A stretch of 64,000 nt of DNA. Origin: Halopiger xanaduensis SH-6. GTDB taxonomy: Archaea > Halobacteriota > Halobacteria > Halobacteriales > Natrialbaceae. The notes under the pieces were generated by a model. That model did not search any database. It saw only the letters and a program-made list of their open reading frames with translations, and was not told where the DNA came from. Shown one piece after another: positions 32,299 to 41,263 of the stretch (position 1 is the first letter of the stretch; each line of letters begins with the position of its first letter). The DNA lies in NCBI RefSeq assembly GCF_000217715.1, contig NC_015666.1, positions 2,554,270 to 2,618,269 on the forward strand, written 5' to 3'. Both the position numbers and the translations under genes were made by a program.

Positions 32299-33570
32299 AT
32301 GGTCGGGTCAGTTACGCCGGCGATAGCCGCGTCAGTCGCGCCGATCGATCTGGCCGCCGATCCGCGGCTGACGGCGCAGTTGCTGGCGTGGACGCTCGCC
32401 GGCTGTCTGCTCGGGAGCTGCAGCGGGCTCGTGCCGGGCCTGCACGCCAACAACTTCGCGCTCCTGCTGGCCGGCGTCGCGCCAGCGGTGCCGGGCCCGC
32501 CGCTGTTCGTCGGCTGCGCGATGCTCGCGGCCGGCGTCGTCCACACCTTCCTGAACGCCGTCCCCGCGATGGCGCTGGGCGTGCCGGACGCCGAGATGGC
32601 GATCACCGCACTCCCGGGCCACCGGATGGTCCTCGAGGGTCGGGGGTACGAGGCGATCCGCCTCTCCGCGCTGGGGAGTATCCTCGCCGTCCTCGCGGCC
32701 GTTCCGCTCGCGGTGCCGATCACGCGGGGCGTAACGGCCGTCTATCCGACAGTCCGGGCACACCTGTCGCTCGTACTGGCCGCGGTCGTCGTCGCGCTGA
32801 TCGCCTCGGAGCGCACCTCGCGCCGGATGGTCGGCGGAACACTCTCGTTCGCGCTCGCCGCCGGCCTCGGCTGGCTCACGCTAGATCTCGAGCCGAACGC
32901 GCCCCTCGAGGCCGGCGGCACGCTCGCGCCGCTGTTCGCGGGTCTGTTCGGCGCGCCGGTGTTGATCGACGCGATTTTCGGGACCGGGATTCCGCCGCAG
33001 GAGGGTGACGGTATCGCGGCGTCGAAACGACTCGTCGGAACCACGGCTCTCGCAGGCGCGCTAGCGGGGGCCGTCGTCGGCTACATTCCGGGCGTCTCGG
33101 CGGCCATCGCCGCCGTCGCAGTGCTGGTGGTCGTCCCCGGCGGCGCCAGCGACCGCGGGTATATCGTCGCGACCAGCGGCGTTGACACGGCGAACACGAT
33201 CTTCGCACTGTTCGCGCTGGTCGCTATCGGCCAGCCCCGGACCGGCGTGATGGTTGCCTTCGAGCGCGTGAACGCACCCCTCGAGTTGCCGATCCTGATC
33301 GCGAGCGTCGTAATCGCCGGCCTGCTGGGATTCGTCCTCGTGATCGTCGTCGGCGACGCCTACCTCGAGGTAGTCGGACGGCTCACCTACTGGAAGCTGT
33401 CGGCGGCCGTTCTGGCGCTGTTGCTGGTCCTCTCCCTGCTGTTTGCCGGTCCTATCGGCATCGCTATTTTCGTCGTCGCGACGGCGATCGGACTGGTTCC
33501 GGTCCGATTGCGGGCGCGGCGCGTGCACCTGATGGGCGTGCTGATCGGGCCGTTGCTCTTCGGGTTCTGA
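32299..33570 (+). CDS. TctA-type (DUF112) permease
   Basis: 423 residues with about ten membrane helices in two inverted halves. The TctA-family motifs are GSCSGLVPGLHANNFALLLA in the first half and GAVVGYIPGVSAAIAAVAVL in the second. These families include the large membrane subunit of tripartite tricarboxylate transporters. No periplasmic-type binding protein or small subunit is adjacent, which is common for haloarchaeal single-gene members, so the substrate and mechanism are unknown. Confidence 0.82.
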   Translation: MVGSVTPAIAASVAPIDLAADPRLTAQLLAWTLAGCLLGSCSGLVPGLHANNFALLLAGVAPAVPGPPLFVGCAMLAAGVVHTFLNAVPAMALGVPDAEMAITALPGHRMVLEGRGYEAIRLSALGSILAVLAAVPLAVPITRGVTAVYPTVRAHLSLVLAAVVVALIASERTSRRMVGGTLSFALAAGLGWLTLDLEPNAPLEAGGTLAPLFAGLFGAPVLIDAIFGTGIPPQEGDGIAASKRLVGTTALAGALAGAVVGYIPGVSAAIAAVAVLVVVPGGASDRGYIVATSGVDTANTIFALFALVAIGQPRTGVMVAFERVNAPLELPILIASVVIAGLLGFVLVIVVGDAYLEVVGRLTYWKLSAAVLALLLVLSLLFAGPIGIAIFVVATAIGLVPVRLRARRVHLMGVLIGPLLFGF

Positions 33571-33591
33571 GACGACGGTTCCCGGTCGGCG

Positions 33592-34425
33592 CTACGCGTC
33601 GCCCGAGTCCGCCGTCCGCGCGGCCTCGACGAGCGACTCGACGCGCTCCCTCGAGACGGCGTTGGTCGTCTCGCCGCCTTCCTTGAGCGCCGTGCCGACG
33701 ATGGCGCCGTCGGCGCCCGCCGCGACGCAGTCCGCGATCGTCTCGGGCGTGACGCCGCTGCCGACGATGACGGACGCCTCGCGACCTGCGAGCGCGTCGG
33801 CGACTCGCTCGACGTCCTCGAGCGACGTCTCGGCACCCGTCCCGGATCCGGAGACGATGACGCCGTCGGCTCGGCCGCGCCCAACCGTCTCGAGGGCGGC
33901 GTGCTCGATCTCGGTCTCGCCGATCGGCGTCGCGTGCTTGACGTGGACGTCCGCGAGGATCGCGACGTCGGCGTCGATCCGGTCGCGCAGCCGGACGGTC
34001 TCGTGGGCCCGTCCCTCGAGGACGCCCTGGTCCGTCGCGGCCGTCCCGACGTGGACGTTGACCCGGACGAACTCGGCGCCGGCGGCGGCCGCGATCGACA
34101 GCGCCGCCCCGGCGTCGTTTCGCAGGACGTTGATTCCCACCGGCACGTCGACGGCGTCGGTCACCGCGGACGCGACGGCGGTCATCTCCGCGACGACGTG
34201 ATTCGGAACGGATTCGGGATAGAAGGGCGCGTCGCCGAAGTTCTCGAGGACGATGCCGTCGATGCCGCCTCCCTCGAGCCGGCGGGCGTCCTCGAGCGCG
34301 CGCTCCCGGATCGCCGCGCGGTCGCCGTCGAAGGCCGGCGCGCCGGGCAGCGCCGGCAGGTGTACCATCCCGAGGACGGGTCGGTCGACGTCGAATCGCT
34401 CGGCGAACGGCGTGACTGCGGTCAT
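33592..34425 (-). CDS. BtpA/SgcQ family TIM-barrel protein
   Basis: 277 residues. Family signature: PVLGMVHLPALPGAPAFDGD, GGIDGIVLENFGDAPFYPE, VNVHVGTAATDQGVLEGRAH, ADGVIVSGSGTGAETSLEDV and VGSGVTPETIADCVAAGADG. The last two are phosphate-binding loops of a TIM barrel. BtpA was linked to photosystem I stability in cyanobacteria; SgcQ-type members sit in sugar operons. In haloarchaea a role in nucleoside or sugar phosphate metabolism is more likely. Convergent with the TctA gene. Confidence 0.87.
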   Translation of the reverse strand: MTAVTPFAERFDVDRPVLGMVHLPALPGAPAFDGDRAAIRERALEDARRLEGGGIDGIVLENFGDAPFYPESVPNHVVAEMTAVASAVTDAVDVPVGINVLRNDAGAALSIAAAAGAEFVRVNVHVGTAATDQGVLEGRAHETVRLRDRIDADVAILADVHVKHATPIGETEIEHAALETVGRGRADGVIVSGSGTGAETSLEDVERVADALAGREASVIVGSGVTPETIADCVAAGADGAIVGTALKEGGETTNAVSRERVESLVEAARTADSGDA

Positions 34426-34601
34426 ACCGGAGGTGGCACCTCGAGGTGGTTATACGATTCGTCGTCGCCTCGTCGGCGAATCCGCACTCCGCGCGACGGC
34501 TGCTACCGCGGACCGAACGAGATCGGCACGCAATCGCAAGCCGGCAAAGCCGTCGCCGTCCGCGGTCGTTTTTCGTCCCCCGTCACTACGATCGAACGCA
34601 C

Positions 34602-35714
34602 ATGTCTGACCTCTTTTCGGACCTCTCGCTTCGCGACCTCGAGGTACCCAACCGACTCGCGGTCTCCCCGATGTGTCAGTACACCTGCGACGCCGACGGG
34701 CTGCCGACCGAGTGGCACCGCGTCCACCTCGGCAGCCGCGCCGTCGGCGGCGCCGGAATCGTCATGACCGAGGCGACAGCCGTCGAACCGCGCGGTCGGA
34801 TCACGCCCCACGACTTGGGCATCTGGAGCGACGAACACGCCGAGGCCCTCCAGCCGATCACCGAGTTCGTCCGCGACCAGGGCGGGGTGCCGGGCATCCA
34901 GCTCGCCCACGCGGGCCACAAGGCCAGCAAGACCCGCCCGTGGGACGGCAACGTCCCGATTGCGCCCGACGAGACCGACCCCGACGGCGCGGCGGGCTGG
35001 GAAGTGCTCTCCCCCTCGCCCGACGCCTACCCGCCGTTCCCGGGCGACCGGCCGGCGATGCGGAAGGCCGATCAGGACGACATCGAGGGCGTGATCGACG
35101 CCTACCGCGCCGCCGCCGAGCGCTCGCTCGAGGCCGGCTTCGAGATCGCCGAGGTGCACGCGGCCCACGGCTACCTGCTCCACGAGTTCCTCTCGCCGGT
35201 CACGAACGACCGCGACGACGACTACGGCGGGAGCTTCGAGAACCGGACGCGATTAGTTCGAGAAGTCGTGAAAGCCGTCCGCGACGTCTGGCCAGACGAG
35301 AAGCCGATCTTCGTCCGCATCTCCGGGACGGACTGGGTCGAGGATCGCGAATCGTGGGATATCGACCAGTCGGTGCGGCTGGCCGGCGACCTCGCCGAGC
35401 TGGGCGTCGACCTGCTCGACGTTAGCTCCGGCGGGCTCCATCCCGACCAGCAGGTTCCCGGCGGCCCGAACTTCCAGGTGCCGCTGGCGGAAGCGGTTCG
35501 CGAGGGCACCGACGATCTGGCCGTCGGCGCGGTCGGCGGCGTCACCGAACCCGAACAGGCCGACGCGCTCGTCCGCAACGGCCGTGCGGACCTCGTGCTG
35601 GTCGGTCGGGAGTTCCTGCGCGATCCCTACTTCGGGCTGCGCGCGGCCGGCGAACTCGAGGGTGACGCGGCGGAGAAGTGGCCGGTGCAGTACCGCCGGG
35701 CGGTGCAACGGTGA
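34602..35714 (+). CDS. NADH:flavin oxidoreductase, old yellow enzyme family (YqjM-like)
   Basis: 370 residues from the ATG at 34602. FMN-binding TIM barrel with VPNRLAVSPMCQYTCDADGL (the thermophilic-like OYE Cys at residue 25), IQLAHAGHKAS, and the substrate-binding His pair in AEVHAAHGYLLHEFLSPVTN (H186/H189). It ends with the phosphate loop AVGGVTEPEQADALVRNGRA and LVLVGREFLRDPYF. The family reduces activated C=C bonds with NAD(P)H. No pathway neighbours indicate the substrate. Confidence 0.92.
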   Translation: MSDLFSDLSLRDLEVPNRLAVSPMCQYTCDADGLPTEWHRVHLGSRAVGGAGIVMTEATAVEPRGRITPHDLGIWSDEHAEALQPITEFVRDQGGVPGIQLAHAGHKASKTRPWDGNVPIAPDETDPDGAAGWEVLSPSPDAYPPFPGDRPAMRKADQDDIEGVIDAYRAAAERSLEAGFEIAEVHAAHGYLLHEFLSPVTNDRDDDYGGSFENRTRLVREVVKAVRDVWPDEKPIFVRISGTDWVEDRESWDIDQSVRLAGDLAELGVDLLDVSSGGLHPDQQVPGGPNFQVPLAEAVREGTDDLAVGAVGGVTEPEQADALVRNGRADLVLVGREFLRDPYFGLRAAGELEGDAAEKWPVQYRRAVQR

Positions 35715-35783
35715 TAGTCCGGGCGAGTACGGACGCCCGCTAAGTCCGCACGGCGGTCGCCGCCCGCCGACTCCGAGTCGTCG

Positions 35784-36347
35784 TCAGTCGTCTTTCCACT
35801 TGATCGAACAGCCCTGCGAGGGTTTCCACTCGAGGTCGACGTCCTCGCCGGCCAGCACGGAATCGATCGCCTCGCGGACGTGGAACCGCGTCGGTTCGTC
35901 GTCGGGGTTCAAGGCGTCGTCGAGTCGGCCCTGATAGACCAGGCGGAACTCGCCGTCTTCTCGAGCGAAGAGGAACGGATCGGGCGTACAGACCGCGCCG
36001 TATTCGGCGGCGACCGCTTGACTTTCGTCGCGGAGATAAGCGTTGTACTGGACGCGGCCGTCCTCGACGAACTCCTGCATCTTCTCGAAGGAGTCATCAG
36101 GGTACTCCTCGGCGTCGTTGGGATTGATCCCGACGACCGCGACCTCGTCGTACTCGTCGGCCAGTTCGTTCAGCAGGTCGAACTTCGCCTGCGCGTACGG
36201 ACAGTGGTTACAGGTGAACACGACCAACAGCGCCTCGCTGTCGGCAAAGGACTCGAGCGTGTACGTCTCGCCGTCGACGCCCGGCAGCTCGAAGTCGGGC
36301 GCGGCGTCGCCGGCCTCGAGTTCGGTGTCGGACTCTTTCAGGACCAT
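35784..36347 (-). CDS. Thioredoxin-fold peroxiredoxin-like protein (AhpC/TSA type)
   Basis: 187 residues from the ATG at 36347. Redoxin signature: GDAAPDFELPGVDGETYTLE and VVFTCNHCPYAQAKFDLL with Cys46 and Cys49 in a CxxC-like centre, then EVAVVGINPNDAEEYPDDSF and PDPFLFAREDGEFRLVYQG. Bacterial relatives are thiol-disulphide or peroxide-linked reductases. It is convergent with the OYE gene but without operon evidence. Confidence 0.88.
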   Translation of the reverse strand: MVLKESDTELEAGDAAPDFELPGVDGETYTLESFADSEALLVVFTCNHCPYAQAKFDLLNELADEYDEVAVVGINPNDAEEYPDDSFEKMQEFVEDGRVQYNAYLRDESQAVAAEYGAVCTPDPFLFAREDGEFRLVYQGRLDDALNPDDEPTRFHVREAIDSVLAGEDVDLEWKPSQGCSIKWKDD

Positions 36348-36484
36348 ATCGGACCGTTCAATCCGCCGATGCTTAAGAATCCCGCTCGAGCGACCACCGC
36401 AGGCGCCGAATCCGGGGGTCGACCGCAAAAACGCACCGTCTGTGACGGCGTACCTATTTGTACCACCCGCAGCATCGATGGACT

Positions 36485-37084
36485 ATGAAGACGCTCGAGA
36501 TCACGGACGAACAGTACGCGTTCATCCAGCGGCTCCGCCAGGAGATTTCCGAGGAGGTCGTCGGCAAGTACGGCTTCGTCCGCGAGCGGGACGCGATCCA
36601 GTTTCTGATCGACAACATCGACGGCGAGGCCGACGTGGACATCGAGATCGACGAGGCGTTCCACTCCTCGGCGACCGCCGACGTCGCCGGCTCAGTCGGT
36701 GCCGCAATCGAAGCAGGAGCCGGCGAGTCGGCCGGGGAAGAGGTGTCCTACGACGAAACGGCCGAGCCGACCGATCCCGACGAGGCCGCGGATGACGACA
36801 CCGATGCGGCGACCGACTCGAGTACGAGCACGGATGACGCGGACGAGGAAGCCGACAGCGACGACGCGGACGCCGACAGCGACGCCGGCGACAACGAAAG
36901 CGGCGACGCCGACGACGACGAGATGCTCGACGAGATGATGAGTCTCCTCGAGACCCACGACGACAAGTGGGAGGAGTCGTCCTCCGCGGACTACCGTTAC
37001 ACCGTGACGCTGCCCGACGGCTCCACCGAAGACGTTCAGACGAAAGACGACGTGCGGGCGCTGCTGTTCAAGAACTACCGGTAG
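36485..37084 (+). CDS. Conserved haloarchaeal hypothetical protein with acidic linker
   Basis: 199 residues from the ATG at 36485. N-terminal conserved block MKTLEITDEQYAFIQRLRQE to FLIDNIDGEADVDIEIDEAF looks helical, like a small DNA- or protein-binding domain (the opening resembles ribbon-helix-helix proteins). It is joined by about 75 residues of almost only Asp, Glu, Ala, Ser and Thr to a C-terminal block LETHDDKWEESSSADYRYTV...VQTKDDVRALLFKNYR. Two conserved ends with a variable acidic linker suggest a tethered two-domain adaptor. Function unknown. Confidence 0.72.
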   Translation: MKTLEITDEQYAFIQRLRQEISEEVVGKYGFVRERDAIQFLIDNIDGEADVDIEIDEAFHSSATADVAGSVGAAIEAGAGESAGEEVSYDETAEPTDPDEAADDDTDAATDSSTSTDDADEEADSDDADADSDAGDNESGDADDDEMLDEMMSLLETHDDKWEESSSADYRYTVTLPDGSTEDVQTKDDVRALLFKNYR

Positions 37085-37191
37085 CGCGCGACTCGCTTCG
37101 GCTCCAACGCCGGACTCCCGCGCTCGCGATCCGTCCCGAACTATCGTGCAAAAGAACAACGTTTTTACTCGCGCTCGCGGTTGCCCGTGAT

Positions 37192-37677
37192 ATGAGCGAA
37201 CGCGAGGTGCTCGAGTTGCTTCGTGAGAACGCGCGATACTCCACCGCCGACATCGCGCGAATGACCGACCTCGAGGAAGACGAGGTCGAGGCAGTAATCG
37301 AGGAACTCGAGGCAGCGGGCGTGGTTCGCGGCTACCAGGCGGTCGTCGACTGGGACAAACTGGAAGACGAGCGCGTCCGCGCCGAGGTCGAGTTGAACGT
37401 GCGCCTCGACCGCGAGACCGGCTACGGCGACATCGCCGAGCGCCTCGCACGATTCCCGCAGGTCAAAGCGCTGCGCCTGGTCAGCGGCGACTACGACTTC
37501 GACATGGAGGTCGAGGGCGACTCGATCCGCGAGGTCTCCCAGTTCATCAGCGAGAAGGTCGCGCCCGTCCCCGAGATCACCCAGACGGTCACCCACTACG
37601 TGATGACCTCCTACAAGGAGAACGGGATCGAACTCGGCGACGGCGACGAGGACGACCGCCTCTCCGTTTCGCCCTGA
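37192..37677 (+). CDS. Lrp/AsnC family transcriptional regulator
   Basis: 161 residues from the ATG at 37192. N-terminal winged HTH (LELLRENARYSTADIARMTD, VEAVIEELEAAGVVRGYQAV) and a RAM ligand-binding domain (VKALRLVSGDYDFDMEVEGD). Such proteins sense amino acids and control their metabolism. A TATA-like GTTTTTACTC (about 37160-37169) lies 27 nt upstream. It is 3 nt from the aminotransferase gene, which is its likely target or functional partner. Confidence 0.92.
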   Translation: MSEREVLELLRENARYSTADIARMTDLEEDEVEAVIEELEAAGVVRGYQAVVDWDKLEDERVRAEVELNVRLDRETGYGDIAERLARFPQVKALRLVSGDYDFDMEVEGDSIREVSQFISEKVAPVPEITQTVTHYVMTSYKENGIELGDGDEDDRLSVSP

Positions 37678-37680
37678 CCC

Positions 37681-38841
37681 ATGACCTTCGAACTTGCAGA
37701 TCGCGTGCAGGCGGTCCCACCGTCGGGTATCCGCCGGTTCTTCGAGATCGCCGAGGAGCGTGACGAGGTCATCTCCCTTGGTGTCGGCGAACCGGACTTC
37801 TCGACCCCGTGGGCAGCCCGCGACGCCGCGATCACGTCCTTAGAGCAGGGCAAGACCTCCTACACCGCGAACCGCGGGAAACGGGAGCTCCGCGAGGCGA
37901 TCAGCGACTACGTCGCCGACCGGTTCGACCTGGGCTACGGCGCCGACGAGGAGATCATCGTCACGGCCGGCGCGAGCGAGGCCGTCGACCTGGCCTTCCG
38001 CGCGCTGGTCGATCCCGGCGACACCGTCGCGATCGCCCAGCCGTCGTACATCTCCTACGAGCCGGGCGTGATCTTCGCCGGCGGCGAGGTCCTGCCGGTC
38101 CCCACGAAGAAGGAGGACGACTTCCGCCTCACCGTCGAGGCCCTCGAGGCGGCCGGCGCGAGCGAGGCCGATCTGCTCGTGCTCTGTTACCCGAACAACC
38201 CGACCGGCGCGATCATGCGCGAGGAAGACCTCGAGCCGGTCGCCGAGTTCGCCCGCGAGCACGACCTGACGGTGCTGGCAGACGAGATCTACGCCGAACT
38301 GACGTACGGCGGAAACGAACACACGTCGATCGCGACGCTACCGGGCATGCGCGAGCGGACGATCGTCTTCAACGGGTTCTCGAAGGCCCACGCGATGACC
38401 GGCCTCCGACTCGGCTACGCGCTCGGTCCCGCCGACGTCGTCGGCGCGATGAACAAGATCCACCAGTACACGATGCTCTCGGCGCCGACGACGGCCCAGC
38501 ACGCGGCCCTCGAGGCGCTCGACTCCTGCGACGGGGACGTCCGGGAAATGGTCGCCCAGTACGACCGCCGCCGGCAGTTCGTCCTCTCGCGGTTCCGCGA
38601 AATCGGGATGGACGTCTTCGAGGCCAAGGGCGCGTTCTACTGTTTCCCCGAGGTGCCCGAGGGCTGGACGGCCGAGGAGTTCGCCGAGGCGGTCCTGCGC
38701 GAGCAGGGCGTCGCCGTCGTCCCCGGCGACGTCTTCGGCGCCGGCGGCGAGGGCCACCTCCGCGTCTCCTACGCGACCGGCCTCGACGACCTTCGCGAGG
38801 CGCTGAACCGACTCGAAGCGTTCGTCGAAGAGCACGTCTAA
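37681..38841 (+). CDS. Pyridoxal-phosphate aminotransferase class I (AspC-like)
   Basis: 386 residues. Fold-type I aminotransferase with ISLGVGEPDFSTPWAARDAA, VTAGASEAVDLAFRALVDPG, LVLCYPNNPTGAIMREEDLE and the PLP lysine in FNGFSKAHAMTGLRLGYALG (Lys235). It ends with HLRVSYATGLDDLREALNRL. Substrates in this subgroup are aspartate, aromatic or branched-chain amino acids. Coupled to the preceding Lrp/AsnC regulator (3-nt gap). Confidence 0.92.
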   Translation: MTFELADRVQAVPPSGIRRFFEIAEERDEVISLGVGEPDFSTPWAARDAAITSLEQGKTSYTANRGKRELREAISDYVADRFDLGYGADEEIIVTAGASEAVDLAFRALVDPGDTVAIAQPSYISYEPGVIFAGGEVLPVPTKKEDDFRLTVEALEAAGASEADLLVLCYPNNPTGAIMREEDLEPVAEFAREHDLTVLADEIYAELTYGGNEHTSIATLPGMRERTIVFNGFSKAHAMTGLRLGYALGPADVVGAMNKIHQYTMLSAPTTAQHAALEALDSCDGDVREMVAQYDRRRQFVLSRFREIGMDVFEAKGAFYCFPEVPEGWTAEEFAEAVLREQGVAVVPGDVFGAGGEGHLRVSYATGLDDLREALNRLEAFVEEHV

Positions 38842-38957
38842 CGCGTCCGAGTTCGGTCGCGGTCTGCCCGGCCGACTCGAGCAGTGAGACGCAAGACCAC
38901 CACCCGCGACCGGCCGCTACCAGCACCGTTTTCATCGTCGCTTGCGCGTTCGTCCGT

Positions 38958-40241
38958 ATGGTCGACTATCGCCCCATTCCGGATCGGCGGAAGCTCTTCC
39001 ACGAGTACCGGATGTACGCCTTCGCACCCGAGCAGGGTCCGCCGGCGTACGACCCCGAGGAACACGATACGCCGCGTGCGTTGCTGGGAAACCCGCGGGG
39101 AGTGTTCGCCGACGGCGACGACGAACGGGACGAGCGCGGGACGATCGACGGAGACGGCACGGACGCCGACCCCCGCTGCGTCTGTCGCCACTACTGGCTC
39201 GAGGCCCGCGTTCGCGGCGAACTCCATCCGACCGCCGGTCTCGCGGCGGTCGCGACACCGCCCGAGCACCGCCGCGGCGGCTACGTCGGAACGATGCTCG
39301 AGCGCTCGCTCGAGGAGTACCGCGACCGCGGGGACCGGTTCGCGGTGCTCTGGCCGTTCGAGTACGCCTTCTACCGGCAGTTCGGCTGGGACACCAGCAA
39401 TCGGGTCGCGTTCCACGAGTGCGAGCCGGGCGAGCTTTCGTTCGCGACGGCGGCGATCGATGGCGAAGGATCGTTCTATTCTGTCGATCCGGACGAGTAC
39501 GACGTCCTCGATCCCGCTTACGAGCGCTACGCCGAACGGTACGCACTGGCGCTCGAGCGCGACCGGGAGTGGTGGCGGTGTCGGCTGTTCGAGAACCACG
39601 ACACCGATCCGTTCGTCTACGCCTACGAGCGCGACGGCGACGTGCGGGGCTACCTGATCTACACGATCGACGACGACCCCACCCGCGACGGACGGACGAT
39701 GGACGTCTTCGAGCCGGCGTTCGCCGACCACGACGCGCTGCTCGCCCTCCTTTCGTTCTGTCATAAGCACGATTCGCAGGTCGAGCGCGTTCGGCTCCGG
39801 CTGCCCGCAGACGTCCCGCTACTCGATATCGCGCAGCGGCCGGACGCCGTCGAGACGACGGTCGAGACGGGGCCGATGGTGCGGATCGTCGACGTCGCCG
39901 AGGCGCTCTCGGCGGTGTCCTACCCCGACCTCGCGGCGCCCGCATCGATCACGCTCTCGGTGACGGATCCGGTCGCCGACTGGAACGAGGGGGCGTTCGC
40001 GCTCTCGGTTTCGGAGGGACGGGGGACCTGCGACCGGGTAGCGGCGGACGCCGGTTCCGACCCCGACCCCGATGCCGACGCACACCTCGACATCGGCGCG
40101 CTCTCACAACTCGTCGTCGGCTACCGATCGGCGACCGACCTCGAGCGGACGGGACGGCTCGAGACCGGCGACTCAGCCACCCTTGAGACGCTCGAGGCGC
40201 TGTTCTCCGAGACGGCGGTCTATCTCGGCGATCGGTTCTAA
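38958..40241 (+). CDS. GNAT N-acetyltransferase (Eis-like, with sterol-carrier-type tail)
   Basis: 427 residues from the ATG at 38958. The acetyl-CoA loop is AGLAAVATPPEHRRGGYVGT (R-R-G-G-Y-V-G), followed by LWPFEYAFYRQFGWDTSNRV, typical of the enhanced intracellular survival (Eis) family. The C-terminal third, with PASITLSVTDPVADWNEGAF and a beta-rich finish, matches the SCP2-like domain of Eis proteins. Eis enzymes acetylate lysines or aminoglycosides; the native substrate here is unknown. Confidence 0.82.
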   Translation: MVDYRPIPDRRKLFHEYRMYAFAPEQGPPAYDPEEHDTPRALLGNPRGVFADGDDERDERGTIDGDGTDADPRCVCRHYWLEARVRGELHPTAGLAAVATPPEHRRGGYVGTMLERSLEEYRDRGDRFAVLWPFEYAFYRQFGWDTSNRVAFHECEPGELSFATAAIDGEGSFYSVDPDEYDVLDPAYERYAERYALALERDREWWRCRLFENHDTDPFVYAYERDGDVRGYLIYTIDDDPTRDGRTMDVFEPAFADHDALLALLSFCHKHDSQVERVRLRLPADVPLLDIAQRPDAVETTVETGPMVRIVDVAEALSAVSYPDLAAPASITLSVTDPVADWNEGAFALSVSEGRGTCDRVAADAGSDPDPDADAHLDIGALSQLVVGYRSATDLERTGRLETGDSATLETLEALFSETAVYLGDRF

Positions 40242-40376
40242 CGCGGCAGGTGGCATCGGAACTCGTCTCGGTTGCAGTCCGCTACTGGACTCGAGTGACG
40301 CGCGAGCGTCGCACGCCGCGGCAATCTGCAACAGCAGGTCGAACCCTTGTCCGCGTCCCGATCCTCGATTGAGGCG

Positions 40377-40934
40377 ATGAGCGACTCCGAACACTCACTC
40401 GAGGACGCGACCGTCGCGGTCTTCATCGCCCCCGAAGGGACGGAGGAGATCGAGTTCACCGAACCGAAGGAAGCCGTCGCCGAGGCCGGCGCGACCGTCG
40501 ACGTCCTCGGGAGCGAAACCGGCGAGGCGCAGACCGTCAACAACGACCTCGAGGAGAGCGACGCCTACGAAGTCGAGAAGACCTTCGACGAGGTCTCCGC
40601 GGACGATTACGACGCGGTGATCGTCCCCGGCGGCACCGTCGGCGCGGACACGCTCCGCGCGAACGAGGATGCCGTCGAACTGCTCCGCTCGCACGTGACG
40701 GCCGGCAAACCGGCGGGCGTCATCTGCCACGGCCCGTGGCTGCTGGTCGAAGCGGACGTCGTCGACGGTCGGACGCTAACCTCGTATCCGAGTCTGCAGA
40801 CCGATATCCGCAACGCGGGCGGGGAGTGGGTCGACGAGGAGGTCGTCGACGACGACGGACTCGTGACCAGCCGCAACCCGGACGACCTCGAGGCATTTTG
40901 CGACGGGATCCTCGAGGCGTTCGCCGCGTCGTAA
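40377..40934 (+). CDS. DJ-1/PfpI family protein (type 1 glutamine amidotransferase-like)
   Basis: 185 residues from the ATG at 40377. The nucleophile elbow is AGVICHGPWLL (Cys117-His118), with the Glu of the oxidation-sensitive site in APEGTEEIEF and the loop DAVIVPGGTVGADTLR. The closest kind is PfpI/YhbO (protease-like or deglycase). A role in dealing with reactive carbonyls or damaged proteins is plausible. Confidence 0.9.
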   Translation: MSDSEHSLEDATVAVFIAPEGTEEIEFTEPKEAVAEAGATVDVLGSETGEAQTVNNDLEESDAYEVEKTFDEVSADDYDAVIVPGGTVGADTLRANEDAVELLRSHVTAGKPAGVICHGPWLLVEADVVDGRTLTSYPSLQTDIRNAGGEWVDEEVVDDDGLVTSRNPDDLEAFCDGILEAFAAS

Positions 40935-41067
40935 GGTCGCTGGATCGACGTCAGTCGATCGTCGAACACCGTTTTGACCATCTTTGAACAGCTTCGAGAG
41001 TGACGCGCCCGGTACGCGGATAGTCATCAATGGGTATATGTCCCGACCCACCGTACAGTTTGGCCAC

Positions 41068-41108
41068 GACAGTCAAATACGGCCTTCGTGAAATACTGCC
41101 TGACTGTC
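41068..41108. promoter_or_regulatory. Inverted repeat GACAGTCA/TGACTGTC around a promoter
   Basis: GACAGTCA (41068-41075) and TGACTGTC (41101-41108) form a perfect 8-bp inverted repeat with 25 nt between. Between the arms is a direct repeat AAATACGGCC/AAATACTGCC (41075-41084 and 41091-41100). The second AAATACTG could be a TATA element 28 nt before an ATG at 41123. The structure looks like a two-site operator for a dimeric regulator of the sensor gene downstream. Confidence 0.45.
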
Positions 41109-41122
41109 GGGCAATGGTGACA

Positions 41123-41263
41123 ATGAACGACAACCTTCACGCGAGCGGGGTCGACGCGCAGCCACCCGCAGGTGTAGGTTGGTTCAGCCGTCCGAATTCT
41201 GCTCCCGGATCGGACTCGAGTTCGGATTCGGGTTCAAATTCGATCGCAGGTGACCGACTGTGA
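41123..41263 (+). CDS. Possible small protein overlapping the PAS/GAF sensor start
   Basis: 46 residues: MNDNLHASGVDAQPPAGVGW, FSRPNSAPG and a Ser/Asp/Gly-rich end. Its TGA overlaps the GTG start of the sensor gene (GTGA), and a TATA-like element sits 28 nt upstream, so it could be translated from a leaderless mRNA and couple translation into the sensor gene. Codon bias is weaker than in neighbouring genes and I know no homologues, so it may be a leader rather than a functional protein. Confidence 0.35.
   Translation: MNDNLHASGVDAQPPAGVGWFSRPNSAPGSDSSSDSGSNSIAGDRL

Noticed and set aside
33592-34425. Reading the BtpA-family protein as evidence of photosynthesis
   Set aside because: The name derives from cyanobacteria; the family occurs widely in non-photosynthetic organisms and no photosystem genes are present.
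41230-41246. GGTTCAAATTCGA resembling a tRNA T-loop
   Set aside because: No acceptor stem, anticodon stem or flanking pairing; it lies in the Ser/Asp-coding 3' end of a small frame.
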